Shown here: positions 48,156-57,548 of the stretch, in pieces
Layout: each line of letters begins with the position of its first letter
How positions within the stretch are numbered: position 1 is the stretch's first letter
Position numbers and translations under genes: made by a program
Notes under the pieces: generated by a model
Databases searched by the model: none
Seen by the model: the letters and a program-made list of their open reading frames with translations, nothing else
What the model was told of the DNA's origin: nothing
Source: Villigracilis sp024434165
GTDB taxonomy: Bacteria > Chloroflexota > Anaerolineae > Anaerolineales > Villigracilaceae
Direction of reading: 5' to 3'
Assembly: GCA_030263665.1 (NCBI GenBank)
Contig: SZPK01000009.1
Location: 62,001 to 126,000, forward strand
Length of the DNA stretch: 64,000 bases

Positions 48156-50225
48156 CTAGTATTTCGGCTCTTCCAGCAGATACAGCAGGTCTTTTCCACC
48201 GTAACTGCTGTACCGTTCGAGGTAGGGCGCAAATTGACCGTAATATGGCGGCAGGGCGAGCAGGCGCGGGTTGGCAAATACAACCGTCATGCCGCGCTGG
48301 CGCAGGTAGACGGGCGCATCTCCATTTTGCAGGGCATGAAAGTAATCGTAACTGTTGATCAAGCCGTCCATGTTGACGATGGTACGATCCTTGATCAGGT
48401 AGCCGACGTTGCCGCCGCCGGTCATGCCGATGATTTCGCCGGGGAAGGTGTTTTTTTCGATGTACGCAACCACTTCCATGTAGGGGCGGTTCGGCGAGAA
48501 ACGCCCGTGCGGCATGATGTAATGGACCATCCCCCAAAGGGCGTTTGCCGAAACCCCGGCGTAGACCAGCGCTCCCGCCGTCAATGCGAAGCGCGCATAT
48601 TGGATTCGTCGAAGCGGGCGCAGGATCAGATCGAACAACAGGCTGGCTGTCAGCGTCAGCAGAATCATCTGGCTGATCCAATACCATTCCTTTGCGCCGC
48701 CGTAGGAAGTGGCGGTATAGGAGAGGATGTGGATTCCGCTCCCCGCCAGCAGGGGAATGCCGCCGAGCATGGTAACGGCTTGCAGGGCGCGTCGTTTGTT
48801 GAAGAAGACCAGGGTCCATGCGGCAAGGATGAAGGTGAACAGCACCGCGAAATACCGCTCGTCAACCTTGTCTGCGCCGGGGATGATGGGGCGGATGTGT
48901 TCGGAGATTTTCCAGAACACTTCGGAGAAGGGCTGCCAGGTTTCGAACGCGCCCGCATCCATGCCGAAGAAGGATGCCCAACTCGATGCCGGGCGTTCAT
49001 ACGCCGTGCTTGCCATGCTGCCCCACCAGCGTTTGATCTGTCCGCTGACCGGGCTGGAGGTGCCGAACATGACTTGATTGAAGAGCATGTAAACCGCGAG
49101 CAATCCGCCGAGCAAGCCGTAATAAACCGCACCCTCGGAAAGCCATGTTTTCCAGTTCGCCTTGAATTGAACAAGCGGGCTTTCGGGTTGGGTCCGCTTT
49201 GGGTCGGCGAACCAGTGAGCGGCTAAGCGAGAAGCGGTAAAGAGCGCCAGGCTGATGCCGAAATCCAGAAGAAACGCCGAGCGGGGGAAGTTCCTCCCCA
49301 ATCCCAGTTGAACAAACAAAATATAAACAACCGCCACGACGACCATGCTGATGGCGAGCGCAAGACCTGCCTGACGCAGTGTTTTCCAAACCGGCGCTGC
49401 GCGGGGATGCCTGTACGCGCCGAGAAAATACAGAATGGGAATTTTGACGACGAGCGCGATCAGCGCTGCTTCCACGGCGGATGAGGCGTAGGTGGTGTTG
49501 TAGGTGTTGAAGTCGGTGCGCAAAAGGACGGAGGCGGTCATCGAGACGAAGATGAGCAGAATATCGAGCGGCAAAAGAAAACGGATTGGCGACCCGCGAA
49601 AGACGATCCAAACCCCGGCGATGACGGCGAGAAAGACCAGGTCGAGCCTGCCGAACATCGCAAGCGCGGCAAACAGCGCCAGCCCCGCCAGTTGTTTTTT
49701 GGAGATTTCCCCCGTGCGCCAGCTTTCTTCAAATTGGGAGAGTTTATAAATCAACAGGACGACCGCAAACGCGGCGATGGGGGTTTCCAGCCCAAGTTCG
49801 TACACGGTTGCGTGGATGTAATCGTTGAACGACCAGAACGCCGCCGCCAGAATCGCAACGGCATGGGAAAGATGCTTCTTCACGAGCCGGTACAGCAGCA
49901 GCGCGGTTGCGGCGTGGATGACGGCGATCACCACCAGCAGGACGCGCAAAGGCAGAATCAAATCGAACCGGGCAAGCGCGAAGATCGGGATGCAAATCAA
50001 CATCCACAACGGGTGGTAACCGTTCGTCGGGTTGATGCCGTCGAAGGTGCTGCCGCGCCCTTCGGAGATGTTCTGGGCGACCTTGAAGTAGTAATAAGCG
50101 TCGTCCCGTTTGAACCAGTTGTTCGGGAAGACGTAATCATCCGCGAGCGACGCATAAATGTGGATGCCCAGGATGACGGCGACGAGAAGGACTTCAAACC
50201 ATGCGATGCGTTTAATAAAATTCAT
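48156..50225 (-). CDS. Membrane glycosyltransferase, GT39/ArnT-like
   Basis: This 689-residue protein has about 11-13 membrane helices. The first external loop carries 'NNWFKRDDAYYYFKVAQNISEGRGSTFDGINPTNGYHPLWM', where the acidic pair (Asp-Asp) is the catalytic acid region of GT-C enzymes, and a C-terminal soluble part of about 130 residues follows. Such enzymes take a sugar from a polyprenyl-phosphate donor outside the membrane. ATG 50225 follows GGAAG. It probably belongs with the GT2 and the other GT39 at 53260 in making a surface glycan. Confidence 0.85.
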   Translation of the reverse strand: MNFIKRIAWFEVLLVAVILGIHIYASLADDYVFPNNWFKRDDAYYYFKVAQNISEGRGSTFDGINPTNGYHPLWMLICIPIFALARFDLILPLRVLLVVIAVIHAATALLLYRLVKKHLSHAVAILAAAFWSFNDYIHATVYELGLETPIAAFAVVLLIYKLSQFEESWRTGEISKKQLAGLALFAALAMFGRLDLVFLAVIAGVWIVFRGSPIRFLLPLDILLIFVSMTASVLLRTDFNTYNTTYASSAVEAALIALVVKIPILYFLGAYRHPRAAPVWKTLRQAGLALAISMVVVAVVYILFVQLGLGRNFPRSAFLLDFGISLALFTASRLAAHWFADPKRTQPESPLVQFKANWKTWLSEGAVYYGLLGGLLAVYMLFNQVMFGTSSPVSGQIKRWWGSMASTAYERPASSWASFFGMDAGAFETWQPFSEVFWKISEHIRPIIPGADKVDERYFAVLFTFILAAWTLVFFNKRRALQAVTMLGGIPLLAGSGIHILSYTATSYGGAKEWYWISQMILLTLTASLLFDLILRPLRRIQYARFALTAGALVYAGVSANALWGMVHYIMPHGRFSPNRPYMEVVAYIEKNTFPGEIIGMTGGGNVGYLIKDRTIVNMDGLINSYDYFHALQNGDAPVYLRQRGMTVVFANPRLLALPPYYGQFAPYLERYSSYGGKDLLYLLEEPKY

Positions 50226-50250
50226 TCTTCCGTTTTCGGCAATCGTGCCG

Positions 50251-51297
50251 TTATGATATATCGAGTGTGATCTTTCCAAAATTTTCGCCGCGCCGCAGCC
50301 GCTCCTGCGCGGCGGCGGCTTCCCTCAGCGGGAAGGTCGTATCGAGAACGGGCTGGAGTTTACCAGCAAACACCAAATCCATCACCTCGCGGAATTCGGC
50401 GATGCTGCTCATGGTGGAACCGAGGATCGAAAGGTGTTTTCCAAAAATATAACGGTTGTCAATTTCAAAGCGCGGCGTGGCGCTGTTGCCCACCGTCAGC
50501 AGCCGCCCGCCCTTTTTGAGCGCGCGCATGCTGAGCGGGAAGGTCGTGCCGACGTTATCCACCACCACATCCACACCGCGTTTTTCCGCGGCGAGGAAGA
50601 CCGCCTTCGACCAATCCTCCTCTTTCGAGCGGTCAATCAAAACGTCCGCACCGAGCGCCCGGGCTTGTTCCAGTTTTTTGGAATTGGAACCGACGACAAT
50701 GACGCGCGCGCCAAGATATTTTGCCACTTGAATGGAAGCGGAATTCACGCCTCCTCCCGCGCCGACGATTGCCACCGTTTCCCCGGCTTTTACCGCCCCG
50801 CGAGCGGCGAGCGAATGCCAGACGGTCTGGTAGACCAATGCCGCCGCTGCAGCCTGATGGTACTCGAATCCATCCGGGATTTTGTGCAACTGGCGCACCG
50901 GCAGGCTGATGTATTCGCAATATGTGCCGCGGACGGTCTCGCCGAGCAGGTGCCACGTCCGGCAGAGGTTGTCCCGCCCGCTTTTGCAGGCGTCACATTC
51001 CCCGCATCCCAGGTTGGCGTTGATGACGACGCGGTCGCCCGCCCTCACCCCTAGCCCCTCTCCCTCACGGAGAGGGGAATTAATTTCTACAATCTCCCCT
51101 GCGCCGTCTGCGCCGGGAATGTGCGGATATTCCAGTTTTAAACCCTGCCAGCCATGACGCACCATCACATCCATGCGGTTGAGCGCCGCGGCATGTAACC
51201 GCACCAGCGCCTCGCCGGGCTTGGGCTGCGGGGCGGGGAAATCTGTGTATTCGAGGACTTCGGGTCCGCCGTGCGTGTGAAAGAGGATTGCTTTCAT
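50251..51297 (-). CDS. Zinc-type alcohol dehydrogenase (MDR) with in-frame repeat insert
   Basis: This 348-residue medium-chain dehydrogenase has a GroES-like start ('MKAILFHTHGGPEVLEYTDFPAP'), the structural-zinc cysteines CGECDACKSGRDNLC (98-112), and the NAD(P) motif 'VAIVGAGGGVNSASIQVAKYLGA'. Between GEIVE and AGDRVV, where the family has about 7-9 residues, it has 'INSPLREGEGLGVR' (73-85), made by a palindromic CCCCTCTCC...GGAGAGGGG repeat at 51042-51088 that keeps the frame. Start chosen at 51297. It acts on unknown alcohols or quinones in the cytoplasm. Confidence 0.9.
   Translation of the reverse strand: MKAILFHTHGGPEVLEYTDFPAPQPKPGEALVRLHAAALNRMDVMVRHGWQGLKLEYPHIPGADGAGEIVEINSPLREGEGLGVRAGDRVVINANLGCGECDACKSGRDNLCRTWHLLGETVRGTYCEYISLPVRQLHKIPDGFEYHQAAAAALVYQTVWHSLAARGAVKAGETVAIVGAGGGVNSASIQVAKYLGARVIVVGSNSKKLEQARALGADVLIDRSKEEDWSKAVFLAAEKRGVDVVVDNVGTTFPLSMRALKKGGRLLTVGNSATPRFEIDNRYIFGKHLSILGSTMSSIAEFREVMDLVFAGKLQPVLDTTFPLREAAAAQERLRRGENFGKITLDIS
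51042..51088. repeat. Palindromic intergenic-type repeat inside a gene
   Basis: It has stem CCCCTCTCC (51055-51063) and GGAGAGGGG (51069-51077), with CCTCACCCCTAG before it. Such words usually lie between genes in related genomes. Here one copy is in frame in the dehydrogenase gene. Confidence 0.65.
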
Positions 51298-51320
51298 GGT
51301 TTGCCTGCTGTAAGACAAGC

Positions 51321-52214
51321 CTATAGACTTTTCTTGCGTGCGATCGCGGTCAGCGAGCCGTTGTCTGCGTAGATGCTGAAGCGATTGAGAAATTTGATGA
51401 GGGCGGCGAGAAAGCTGCCAGGGTTGTTCCCAAGCCGGAACAAACGCCGAAAGAGGAACCCCAGCGTGGCGTATTGCCCCGCGCGGTTGATCTCCAGCAC
51501 GTCGAAACGGTCTTCCAGAACGCGGCGGATGGTCTGCGGCGACCAGTAGAAAACATGCTCCGGCAGTTTGAATGAGACCCAGTTTTTGCCGGATGCTTTT
51601 GCAAGCGCGCTGGTTGGGTCCGGGGTGGTGATGGCAAGCACGCCGCCGGGTTTCAAGACTCGGTGAATCGCGGCGAGAAATTTCTTCGGGTCGTATATGT
51701 GCTCGAAGGTGTCGAAGGCGACCACAAGGTCGAAACTCTCCGGGGTGTAGTTCGCGGTTTCGATCAAGCCAAGTTGAATGCGGCCGCCCCAGGTCTTTTG
51801 CCCCATTTTGACGATGTAATCGGATGGGTCCAGCCCGTACACATCGAAGCCCATCTTTCGGGCGGCGGTGAGGAAGTAGCCCGGTCCGCAGCCGATGTCC
51901 AATGCGCGCCCGGCGGATTGATAGGGCGCAATCTGTTTGAGGCGGCGGGTGAACGTCCTGACCCAGTTATCGCCGATCTCAAGGTATTCATCGTAGCCCT
52001 GCCCGGAAATGTTTGAGTTGTAATAGGCTTCATCCTTGTAAAGCCTGAGAATGGCTTCCTGGGTCAGGCGCGGCGAGAGGTAGTTGAGACCGCAGGAGGA
52101 ACAAACGACGACGCGGTATGGAGCGAAGTCGTAGCGGGTGACGGCTTGGGCGGAGGGTCCGCACAGGGGGCAGGCGGCAGTTTCGAGGTCAAGGTTTGAG
52201 GCGGTGTTTGTCAT
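51321..52214 (-). CDS. SAM-dependent methyltransferase with N-terminal zinc ribbon
   Basis: This 297-residue class I methyltransferase has an N-terminal zinc ribbon (CPLCG near residue 15 and CSSCGLNYLSPR near 38). It is followed by the SAM motif 'ALDIGCGPGYFLTAARK' and 'FDLVVAFDTFEHIYDPKKFLAAIHRVLKPGGVLAITTPDP'. This is the form often seen in sugar-modifying methyltransferases of glycan clusters. The frame is open far upstream, but only because of the overlapping GT2 gene. The true ATG at 52214 overlaps the GT2 stop (ATGA). Confidence 0.88.
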   Translation of the reverse strand: MTNTASNLDLETAACPLCGPSAQAVTRYDFAPYRVVVCSSCGLNYLSPRLTQEAILRLYKDEAYYNSNISGQGYDEYLEIGDNWVRTFTRRLKQIAPYQSAGRALDIGCGPGYFLTAARKMGFDVYGLDPSDYIVKMGQKTWGGRIQLGLIETANYTPESFDLVVAFDTFEHIYDPKKFLAAIHRVLKPGGVLAITTPDPTSALAKASGKNWVSFKLPEHVFYWSPQTIRRVLEDRFDVLEINRAGQYATLGFLFRRLFRLGNNPGSFLAALIKFLNRFSIYADNGSLTAIARKKSL

Positions 52215-53233
52215 TTGCGTAGAATCCCTGCGAGGTCGCCGCGATCCTTTCGGGCGAATGCGTTGAGCAGGCTTTTGTTCAGTTGGATTAATGCGATCAC
52301 GAGCATCAGCGCGCCGCCGGCGGCAAGCAGGCGGTCGCGCAGGGGGAGCGGGAGAAATTGCAGGAAGATGATGTGAGCGATGCGGTTGAACGGCGGCTGG
52401 AGGATGACCGGCGTAAGGATTTTGGCGAAGCCGATGCCTGCCAGAAATACGCCAAGCACGAAGATCACCATCCAGAATTGCGTGCCGAAACTCGGCTCGA
52501 GCCATCTCCAAAAACTGGCGCGGAAGTAAATGGCGAGCGTATCCCAAAAGGTTCCGAAAAGATGGCGCGGCTTCATCCGCCCCAGCCCGCCGCTGCGGCG
52601 GTAGGCGACCTCCACCGGATGCTCGACGATCTTGTAGCCGAAGCGGGAGGCGGCGACCAGCAGTTCGATATCGAAGGCGAAACGGCTCACGCTGAGGCGC
52701 GGAATGGCATCTTCGAGCACTTCGCGTTTGAAAAGTTTGATGCCGGTCTGTGTATCGGTGATGTTCAACCCAAACAGAAAACCGATGGTCTTGCGATAGA
52801 GCGCGCTCATCACCTGACGAGGAAGCGGAAAGCGGTTGGCAGACGGGTCTTTCACGCCGGCAACGACATCCGCCTTCGTTTTCCTCATGACGGCGAGCAA
52901 TTTTACTACGTGGTGGGGGGCGATCTCCAAATCGGCATCCAGAAAGGCGATGACCTCGCCGCGCGCATGTTCGAACCCGCGAAAAAGGGATGCGCCCTTG
53001 CCGACGTTGGTCTTGAGCCGCACCGGTTTGATGTTTCGGTGAACGCGCGCGGCGCGTTTGCATTCGGAAAACGTGTCATCGGCGCTTCCGTCGTCCACGA
53101 CGATGATCTCGAAAGCCTGCTTTTTGAGCGAATCGCAAATGACCAGCAGATTCTCATAGATGTGGGAACCTTCGTTGTAAGCCGGTACGATCACGGAAAG
53201 ACGGACGTTCTTTTTCGAGTTTGTTTTGGACAT
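52211..53233 (-). CDS. GT2 family glycosyltransferase (dolichyl-phosphate mannose synthase-like)
   Basis: This 340-residue enzyme has a GT-A domain: 'LSVIVPAYNEGSHIYENLL', 'VVDDGSADDTFSECKR', 'ALFRGFEHARGEVIAFLDADLEIAP' (here GASLFRGF...) and 'QTGIKLFKREVLEDAIPRL'. Two C-terminal membrane helices (about 250-330) follow, as in DPM1/GtrB-type enzymes that load sugar on polyprenyl phosphate. Its product could be the donor for the GT39-type proteins in this cluster. An upstream TTG is in frame, but ATG 53233 fits the family. Confidence 0.9.
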   Translation of the reverse strand: MSKTNSKKNVRLSVIVPAYNEGSHIYENLLVICDSLKKQAFEIIVVDDGSADDTFSECKRAARVHRNIKPVRLKTNVGKGASLFRGFEHARGEVIAFLDADLEIAPHHVVKLLAVMRKTKADVVAGVKDPSANRFPLPRQVMSALYRKTIGFLFGLNITDTQTGIKLFKREVLEDAIPRLSVSRFAFDIELLVAASRFGYKIVEHPVEVAYRRSGGLGRMKPRHLFGTFWDTLAIYFRASFWRWLEPSFGTQFWMVIFVLGVFLAGIGFAKILTPVILQPPFNRIAHIIFLQFLPLPLRDRLLAAGGALMLVIALIQLNKSLLNAFARKDRGDLAGILRK

Positions 53234-53259
53234 TCGGGATTCTGCAGGCGGCAATGCGG

Positions 53260-56160
53260 TCAGGGCGCGACGATGAAGTGGATTGTGTTGGATCTCACCG
53301 GCGTGCGTCCGAACGCATCCACCAGGGACCGGTTGCCGGCTTCGACGTAACAGCGGTACGTGCCCGGCTCGAGATTGGGTTCCAGTTCGCCCCGGGATTG
53401 TTCCTGCCTGAGGGGATAAAACTGGGGGCGCACCGGCTGGTAGTTGTTATCCGAGGGGATGAAATCTGGATTGCTCGTGAAGATCACCGAGTCAATGAAG
53501 AGCGCCATGAATTTGGTCGGGTCGTCCAGGTAAGGGCGATGAAGTTCCATTGTGTGGAAACCGGTTGTAACCTCGAACGGACCGATTCGCTCCCAGTTCC
53601 ATTGGTTGAGTTTATCTTCGCCAATGGAGGCGAAGATATAGGCGTTGTTCTCGATCATAATCCGGGCGGGGGAGTTATCCACCACGCGCTTGTAATACCG
53701 CACCCAAACATACAATGGACTTTCCTCCATGACCTCGAAAATATAGAGGACCGGGCTGCTCCCGAAGTTATCCATGAGAAATCCGTCTCCCGTCCAGTTT
53801 ATGGCGTAAACGGTTTCCACCTGCCAGCCGGGAGCGGCCGGGAAGGTCTCCGCTTCGACCCAGGCGTGGTTGACCTGTTGGATTTCGCACTTCAAGGCGA
53901 GCCTGCTGGCGGTTCCGCTGGATAATTGCCAGGCAAGGTTTCCTTCGGGGGTGAATTCAAGGGTGAGGTGGGCGCTGATACATTCCGGGGCGGCGAGCGC
54001 TTCCGCGTCAATATCCACGCGGTCGAAATAATCGCCTTTGATCCATTTGGCTTGCGGGTAGCACGATTCCAGGGCTTTTGCAAGATCGTCGCGTTCCTGG
54101 CGGCTGTTCCAACTGATCTTATCCAGGATGATGGAACGATTCGGACGGGGGCTGAGGTCCGGCAGGGTGGGGAGGACGTTTTCCAACGCCACCGTCTGGT
54201 ACGACTCCTTGATTTGATGCGGCGGCAGTTTTCCCAGCATGTATAGTTCGATCATCTGGTATTCGTTGTTGAGCGGTTCGTTGTAGTTCGGCACGGATGC
54301 CAGCACAAGCAGGGTTTCGGAATCCGCCGCGCCTGCTGCAAGTTCCGCCACTTCGCGTCTCACGCGCCGGTCGCCGGCGTCGTCCACTTCGTTGAAGTAA
54401 ATGTACAGGTTGAAAAGCGGAATCCAGACCAGCACGACGAACATCACGCTGGCGGCAAGCGGCTGGAGTCCGCTGCCCAGGGCGCGCAGGCTTTCACGCG
54501 CGAAAATGTACATGCCCATCGCAGCCAGGATGTATATCGCAGGAAGCGCGGGATAATACACGCGCCCGAATGGCGAGTGCGCCAGAATCGGGACGGGAAA
54601 GATAAAGAGGAGCGCCCAGATCAACGTCCACGAAGCGAGGCGGGAACGCATGTTTGCCAGCGCCGCCGTCACCCCGAAAGTCAACCAGGGAAGCAGGAAG
54701 GCGTTCAGCAGCGGTCCATGGCGGTTGTAGAGAAAGTCCTGAAAGGTCATGCCGTACCAGCTGAACAACACCTCGGAGAAATAATCCCACAGGGTAACAA
54801 GACCGTTCTCCCAGCCTTTTTCGCCTACTTCGTAGTAACTCATCCTGCCCGTCAAATAAGGGATGAGGATGGGCGTTGCCAGCATGGATGGAACGAGCAA
54901 AGCCGCCAGGTTGCGGGAGGTATCGGCGAAACTTTCCTTTTGCCGGCGCGCTTCCAGAACGACCAGGATGAGAACAACCAAGCCAAGGGGCCAGACGGTG
55001 TCGTACGTCAGCAAGCCAATGGCTAATGCGATGCCGGTAATGGCGTACGCCTGCCAGCGCCCGACGCGCATTGCCCAAACCAAAAGCGCCAGGGTCAACA
55101 CGGTCCAAATTTTGACGTGACTCTCGACGTTCGCCAGGCGGCTGGCGCTGATGTCGAAGATGCTCGCGCTCAGAAACCACGCTGCCAGCAAAGCCAGCGG
55201 CATGGACGTGATCTGCCGGAGGAATAGATAAAAGACCAGTGTGGCTATCACGCTGAACAGCGCCACCTCAAACCGCGCGGCAAAGAGCGACGGTCCCATG
55301 AGTTTGTGGAACAGCGTTTGCATGTAAAAACTGGCAGGCAGCGCGTCGCGGTGGTACAAACCGCTTGAGTCCGGCTCGCCGCGAATGCCCAGCGAAACGA
55401 CCTCAGCCGTCCATTTGGCTTCGTCGCCTTCGATTCCATACGGGATGGTCTTCAACGCATACATGCGTCCAAAAGCCGCCAGCGCCAGCGTGAGGACGAC
55501 CAGCGCGACCTCCCAGCGTAATGGGATTGTCCGGCGTTCATCCAATGCGGGCACAAGGTCGTTCCTCGCAAACCGGCTCCACAGGAAAAATCCCAGGATG
55601 GCGATGAGATAAAGACCGACCCCGGCGGTCAATTGAATTCCGCTGGAGACCATCCACTGTGCGCTTCCAGCCAGACTTAGCAGCCCCCACAACAAACCGG
55701 AGCGAATCCTGGCTGGCGATTTCCGAACCCCCGCAGCCGCGACGAGAATGAGCGCCGCCAGCCCAGTGAGCAGGTTGCTGGCGGTTGCCGTCTCATGATA
55801 GAACAACCGCAGGTGGTTTCTCGTCCAATGCAAAAAGTAGAAGGGGCGGCCCGGCTGGTTCGGGTACGTGGAAAGTTTTCCCGTCAATTGAACCGGCGCA
55901 GAGAGCAGGATGAAGACCAGCAGCCCCAGCATCGCCCCTGACAGCAGAATTTCCCAACGATATTTTGCAATGAACTCGCGCGTCCTCTGTTTGAAATCGA
56001 GCGTTGTGGAAAGAGGTTCCGCCTCCGGCTCTGACGGAGGCGGGGGCGTTTCGACTTGCGGCTCGCTCCATGCGTGATGGCGCGCCAGGATGCACAGCAT
56101 CAATCCCAGCGCGAGCGCCGTTAGCGTTGGAGTCAGAGTCCACAACGGGGTGATTTCCAT
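53260..56160 (-). CDS. Large membrane glycosyltransferase, GT39/PMT-like, with C-terminal ectodomain
   Basis: This 966-residue protein has about 13 membrane helices. 'LKTIPYGIEGDEAKWTAEVVSLGIRGEPDSSGLYHRDALPASFYMQTLFHKLMG' holds the acidic first-loop motif (Gly-Asp-Glu) of GT-C enzymes. The last 400 residues lie outside and include a beta-sandwich (about 720-960) with 'YVWVRYYKRVVDNSPARIMIENNAYIFA', similar to carbohydrate-binding modules. It should transfer a sugar from a polyprenyl carrier. It is placed just before the GT2 gene on the same transcript. Confidence 0.85.
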   Translation of the reverse strand: MEITPLWTLTPTLTALALGLMLCILARHHAWSEPQVETPPPPSEPEAEPLSTTLDFKQRTREFIAKYRWEILLSGAMLGLLVFILLSAPVQLTGKLSTYPNQPGRPFYFLHWTRNHLRLFYHETATASNLLTGLAALILVAAAGVRKSPARIRSGLLWGLLSLAGSAQWMVSSGIQLTAGVGLYLIAILGFFLWSRFARNDLVPALDERRTIPLRWEVALVVLTLALAAFGRMYALKTIPYGIEGDEAKWTAEVVSLGIRGEPDSSGLYHRDALPASFYMQTLFHKLMGPSLFAARFEVALFSVIATLVFYLFLRQITSMPLALLAAWFLSASIFDISASRLANVESHVKIWTVLTLALLVWAMRVGRWQAYAITGIALAIGLLTYDTVWPLGLVVLILVVLEARRQKESFADTSRNLAALLVPSMLATPILIPYLTGRMSYYEVGEKGWENGLVTLWDYFSEVLFSWYGMTFQDFLYNRHGPLLNAFLLPWLTFGVTAALANMRSRLASWTLIWALLFIFPVPILAHSPFGRVYYPALPAIYILAAMGMYIFARESLRALGSGLQPLAASVMFVVLVWIPLFNLYIYFNEVDDAGDRRVRREVAELAAGAADSETLLVLASVPNYNEPLNNEYQMIELYMLGKLPPHQIKESYQTVALENVLPTLPDLSPRPNRSIILDKISWNSRQERDDLAKALESCYPQAKWIKGDYFDRVDIDAEALAAPECISAHLTLEFTPEGNLAWQLSSGTASRLALKCEIQQVNHAWVEAETFPAAPGWQVETVYAINWTGDGFLMDNFGSSPVLYIFEVMEESPLYVWVRYYKRVVDNSPARIMIENNAYIFASIGEDKLNQWNWERIGPFEVTTGFHTMELHRPYLDDPTKFMALFIDSVIFTSNPDFIPSDNNYQPVRPQFYPLRQEQSRGELEPNLEPGTYRCYVEAGNRSLVDAFGRTPVRSNTIHFIVAP

Positions 56161-56164
56161 TGAA

Positions 56165-57334
56165 CTACCGCAGCCCCAACTCCGACCTGGAAATGACCAG
56201 GCGTTGGATCTCGCTGGTACCTTCGTAGATTTCGGTGATCTTTGCGTCGCGGAAGTAACGCTCGATGGGCAGTTCCTTGCTGTACCCAATGCCGCCGTGA
56301 ATCTGCACCGCCTGGTGCGCCACGAACATCGAGGTTTCGGAGGCGAATAACTTTGCCATGGAGGCTTCGAGCGAATACCGCCCGCCGGTTTTTTTGGATT
56401 TTTCCTTGGCGAGCGCGGCGTTGTAGATCAACAGGCGGGATGCTTCGATGCGGGTCTTCATATCCGCGAGTTTGAAACCCGTTCCTTGAAATGCGCCAAT
56501 CGGCTGTCCAAACGCCTCGCGCTGACCCGCATACTGTCTCGCCGCTTCGTAAGCCGCCTCGGCAATCCCAAGCGCTTGCGTGGCGATTCCGATGCGCCCC
56601 GCGTCCAGCACGTTCATGGCGATCTTGAAGCCTTCACCCTCTTCGCCAAGCCGGTTCTCCGCCGGAATGCGGCAATCTTCGAAGATCAATTCGCTGGTCG
56701 CCGAGGCGCGAATACCCAGCTTCGGCTCCTTTTTACCGCGAATAAGACCGGGCGTGTTCCCTTCGACCAGAAAGGCGGTAACGCCCTTTTGTTTTTTCGC
56801 CGGGTCGGTCATCATGAACACAACGAGATAATCCGCCACCGGTCCGCTGGTGACCCAGGATTTGCGCCCGTTCAAAACGTAGGAGTCGCCGTCCCGCACG
56901 GCGCGGCTGCGCATCGTCCCGGCATCCGAGCCGCTTTGAGGTTCGGTCAGCGAATACGCGCCGATGGCTTTGCCCGAGGCGATGGGCGTAATGAATTTTT
57001 TCTTCTGTTCCTCCGTGCCGAATTTCAGAATGCCGTGACAGTACAACGAGTTATTGACCGACATGATGACACCGTGAGAGGCGTCCACTTTGCAGATTTC
57101 CTCCAGCGCAAGGACGTATGCCAGCGTATCCATGCCTGCGCCGCCGTATTGTTCGGGGACTTCAATGCCCATGAAACCGAGTTCGCCCATCTTTTTTACG
57201 GTGGCGTTGGGAAACTCGCCGCTTTCATCGAATTCCGCCGCAATCGGGGCAATTTCCTTCCGGGCGAAATCGCGCGCCGCATCGCGCAGCATTTTATGTT
57301 CGTCAGTGAGCGGGTAAATCGGAAGATCGGTCAT
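56165..57334 (-). CDS. Acyl-CoA dehydrogenase
   Basis: This 389-residue flavoprotein oxidises acyl-CoA in beta-oxidation or branched-chain amino-acid breakdown. Motifs: 'GAYSLTEPQSGSDAGTMRSRAVRDGDSYVLNGRKSWVT' (FAD/substrate site), 'QALGIAEAAYEAARQYAGQREAFGQPIGAFQ', and 'QIHGGIGYSKELPIERYFRDAKITEIYEGTSEIQRLVI', with the catalytic Glu in YEGTSE. The length is standard. GGAGAG precedes ATG 57334, and a TATAAT lies about 25 bp before it on this strand. Confidence 0.96.
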   Translation of the reverse strand: MTDLPIYPLTDEHKMLRDAARDFARKEIAPIAAEFDESGEFPNATVKKMGELGFMGIEVPEQYGGAGMDTLAYVLALEEICKVDASHGVIMSVNNSLYCHGILKFGTEEQKKKFITPIASGKAIGAYSLTEPQSGSDAGTMRSRAVRDGDSYVLNGRKSWVTSGPVADYLVVFMMTDPAKKQKGVTAFLVEGNTPGLIRGKKEPKLGIRASATSELIFEDCRIPAENRLGEEGEGFKIAMNVLDAGRIGIATQALGIAEAAYEAARQYAGQREAFGQPIGAFQGTGFKLADMKTRIEASRLLIYNAALAKEKSKKTGGRYSLEASMAKLFASETSMFVAHQAVQIHGGIGYSKELPIERYFRDAKITEIYEGTSEIQRLVISRSELGLR

Positions 57335-57394
57335 CGAATTCTCTCCAGGGAATGTTTCCCAAATTATACCCTTTGTATTATTCGGAAATAACCG

Positions 57395-57422
57395 ATTGAC
57401 TATTAATCTGGCTCTTATATAA
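57395..57422 (+). promoter_or_regulatory. Sigma-70-type promoter for potD
   Basis: TTGACT (57395-57400), 16 bp, TATAAT (57417-57422). The 5' leader of about 120 bases that follows has a GGTC...GACC hairpin but no leader that I recognise. Confidence 0.8.
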
Positions 57423-57548
57423 TAGGAAGTGTTTTACATCACACAAAACTTGTCCAGATAAATAAAGGAGGTCGCCGGAAGATAACAGCCTGACCGTTTA
57501 CCGTTCGAATGTACTTGCACGGCTACAACTCAATAAAAGGAGAGAGAT

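Noticed and set aside
47763..49226. 487-residue plus-strand ORF opposite the GT39 gene
   Set aside because: It is a shadow frame with no ribosome site, domain or conservation signal. The minus-strand gene is certain.
52215..53063. 580-residue frame that would extend the methyltransferase upstream
   Set aside because: The upstream part is an out-of-frame reading of the GT2 gene, and the methyltransferase has a proper ATG at 52214.
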